Below are positions 62,787 to 64,000 of a DNA stretch of 64,000 bases, piece after piece. This DNA is from Hippopus hippopus (taxonomy: Eukaryota > Mollusca > Bivalvia > Cardiida > Cardiidae). The first letter of the stretch is position 1. Each line of letters opens with the position of its first letter. The position numbers and the translations under genes were made by a program. The stretch is taken from the NCBI GenBank assembly GCA_946811185.2, contig OX328106.1, positions 46,574,311 through 46,638,310 of the forward strand. Direction: 5' to 3'. The notes under the pieces are model-generated. The model had not been told where the DNA came from. It saw only the letters and a program-made list of their open reading frames with translations, and ran no database searches.

Positions 62787-62815
62787 GTATACACATTGAT
62801 TTGGCGTTTAGGTTT

Positions 62816-63697
62816 AGCTCACCTAAGCACAATGTGCTCAAGGTTAGCTTTTGTGATAGTACTGTGTCTGTCATGCGTCGTCCAACCCTCAACATTTGGC
62901 ATGTGTGCACTCTAGAGGCCACAGTTTTAGTGAAATACTCATGAAACCTGGTCAGAATGTTTGTAATGATGATATCTCCAAAAAGTTCAACATAGGGTCA
63001 TGTTGGCCGAAAAAATAGGTCACCAGGTCAAATCTTAGAAAATCCTTGTGTGCACTCTATAGGCCACATTTTCAGTCTAATACTCATGAAACTTGGTCAG
63101 AATGTTTGTCTTGATGATATTTTAAAAATTTTGATATTGGGTCATGTTGGGTGAAAAAGTAGGTCACAAGGTCAAATCTTACAAAACTCTTGTGTGCACT
63201 CTGGAGGCCACATTTTCAGTCTGATACTCATGAAACATGGTCAGGATTTTTGTCTTGATGATATCTCATACAAATTTGATAGTGGATCATGTTGGGTTAA
63301 AAAAGTAGGTCACCAGGTCAAATCTTAGAAAAACCTTGTGTGCACTCTAGAGGCCACATTTTCAGTCTGATACTCATGAAACTTGGTCAGAATGTTTGTC
63401 TTGATGATATCTGGGACAAGTTGAAAATTGGGTCACTTCAGGTAAAAAAGTAGGTCACAGGACCAAATCTTAGAAAAAGCTTGTGTGCACCCTGGAGACC
63501 ACATTTTCTGTCTGATACTCATGAAACTTGGTCAGAATGTTTGTCTTGATGGTATCTCAGACAAGTCTGAAATTGGGTCACTGCAAAAAGTAGGTCACTC
63601 ATGTGTTTTACATCCATACAACTAGGATCTTTTCAACTTTATCTATCCTTGATGACTTTAATCAGGTGAGCACTTTAGGGTCAATGGCCCTCTTGTT
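62816..63697 (+). mobile_element. H1 element with ~144-bp repeats
   Basis: Head AGCTCACCTAAGCACAATGTG, then units with CACTCTAGAGGCCACATTTT and ATGAAACTTGGTCAGAATG at a 144-145-bp step. Tail ATCAGGTGAGCACTT then GGGTCAATGGCCC and TCTTGTT. It starts 29 nt after exon 26. Confidence 0.7.
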
Positions 63698-63719
63698 GAA
63701 TGGATAAGTGCCTGTTTAC

Positions 63720-63953
63720 TGTAACTCTTTACTAAACTAAAAACTTTTGCTCTTGCCCAAAGTGAAAGCATTTGCAGATGACAGTGTAGATGTGATTAAA
63801 AATTGAGATATTTTTGTGGAAGGTACGAAAACATTATGGGTAAAGGAGAAAGTGCTGGTTACAAGCATTTTTTTTCCTTTTCTCAAAATGTTTTCAAAAG
63901 CCCTCTTTTCTCAAAAGCCCTCATTTTCACTCGGGATTGTGTGGAAAGGGATG
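63720..63953 (-). mobile_element. A element, diverged
   Basis: GTAACTCTTTACTAAACTAA at left, AAAGTGCTGGTTACAAGCAT core, TCGGGATTGTGTGGAAAGGG at right. A TCTCAAAAGCCCTC block is repeated in tandem. Confidence 0.65.
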
Positions 63954-64000
63954 ATACATTGGATTTGACTTGATAGAGTAAGACTTGTTAACTCTCTCAG

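Noticed and set aside
62498..62794. 98-codon minus frame overlapping exon 26
   Set aside because: Antisense shadow of a conserved coding exon; Ser/Phe-rich composition is the complement of Glu/Lys codons.

Overview
The window looks like animal nuclear DNA, most probably from a bivalve mollusc. It is AT-rich. One multi-exon gene with GT-AG introns runs along the + strand for the whole length, and its introns are packed with short non-autonomous transposons. The bivalve call is an inference from the repeat types: tRNA-derived SINEs with a GGCGTTAAAC-type tail, tandem-repeat elements starting AGCTCACCTGAGCAC or AGCTCCACTGGCC and ending GGGCCATCATGGCCCTCTT, and MITEs with GCGCAG palindromes. I cannot name the species.

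The gene is a CFAP43-like (WDR96-like) ciliary protein. I joined 26 exons between 266 and 62786. Every junction keeps frame and together they give 995 codons. Both gene ends lie outside the window. Exons 1-11 encode the second part of a WD40 beta-propeller region. Exons 12-18 start the charged coiled-coil region. Exons 19-22 are a small, acidic, Ser/Thr-rich linker. Exons 23-26 encode the conserved coiled coil ([32 protein letters not shown]). By homology, CFAP43 works with its paralogue CFAP44 in the tether that holds the I1/f inner dynein arm on axonemal doublets. I see no other credible protein gene, structural RNA gene or CRISPR array.

The introns (about 61 kb) hold: (A) at least 34 copies or fragments of a ~230-bp element with TTAA at both edges, CCCTTTACCA-type termini and a 28-bp-arm central palindrome; (D, E) two further TTAA-flanked palindromic families; (B, C) two families with different termini but the same GCGCAG palindrome core; (F, G) two long foldback MITEs; (H1-H4) nine elements with hairpin and subterminal inverted repeats, GTCY microsatellites and 143-169-bp tandem arrays, resembling Helentron-associated (HINE/DINE-1/pearl-like) elements; tRNA-derived SINEs; one pogo/Tigger-like element; and one decayed non-LTR reverse transcriptase fragment.

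Layout: 0.3-5 kb has exons 1-7 with dense A/D/E MITEs. 5-11.2 kb is a long intron with A, B and H1 copies. 11.2-22.3 kb has exons 8-11, H2 elements and the pogo-like element. 22.3-33 kb has exons 12-18, the RT fragment and minus-oriented A copies. 33-37 kb has H3 and H1 back to back. 37.7-48.6 kb has the small linker exons 19-22 and SINEs. 48.6-57.4 kb is a long, fairly repeat-poor intron. 57.4-64 kb has exons 23-26 with H2, H4 and H1 elements and an A-element chain.

I found no convincing undescribed gene system. The most interesting material is the transposon biology: self-nested TTAA elements, orientation bias, elements stopping just outside splice signals, and a duplicated target in which each copy received a different transposon.
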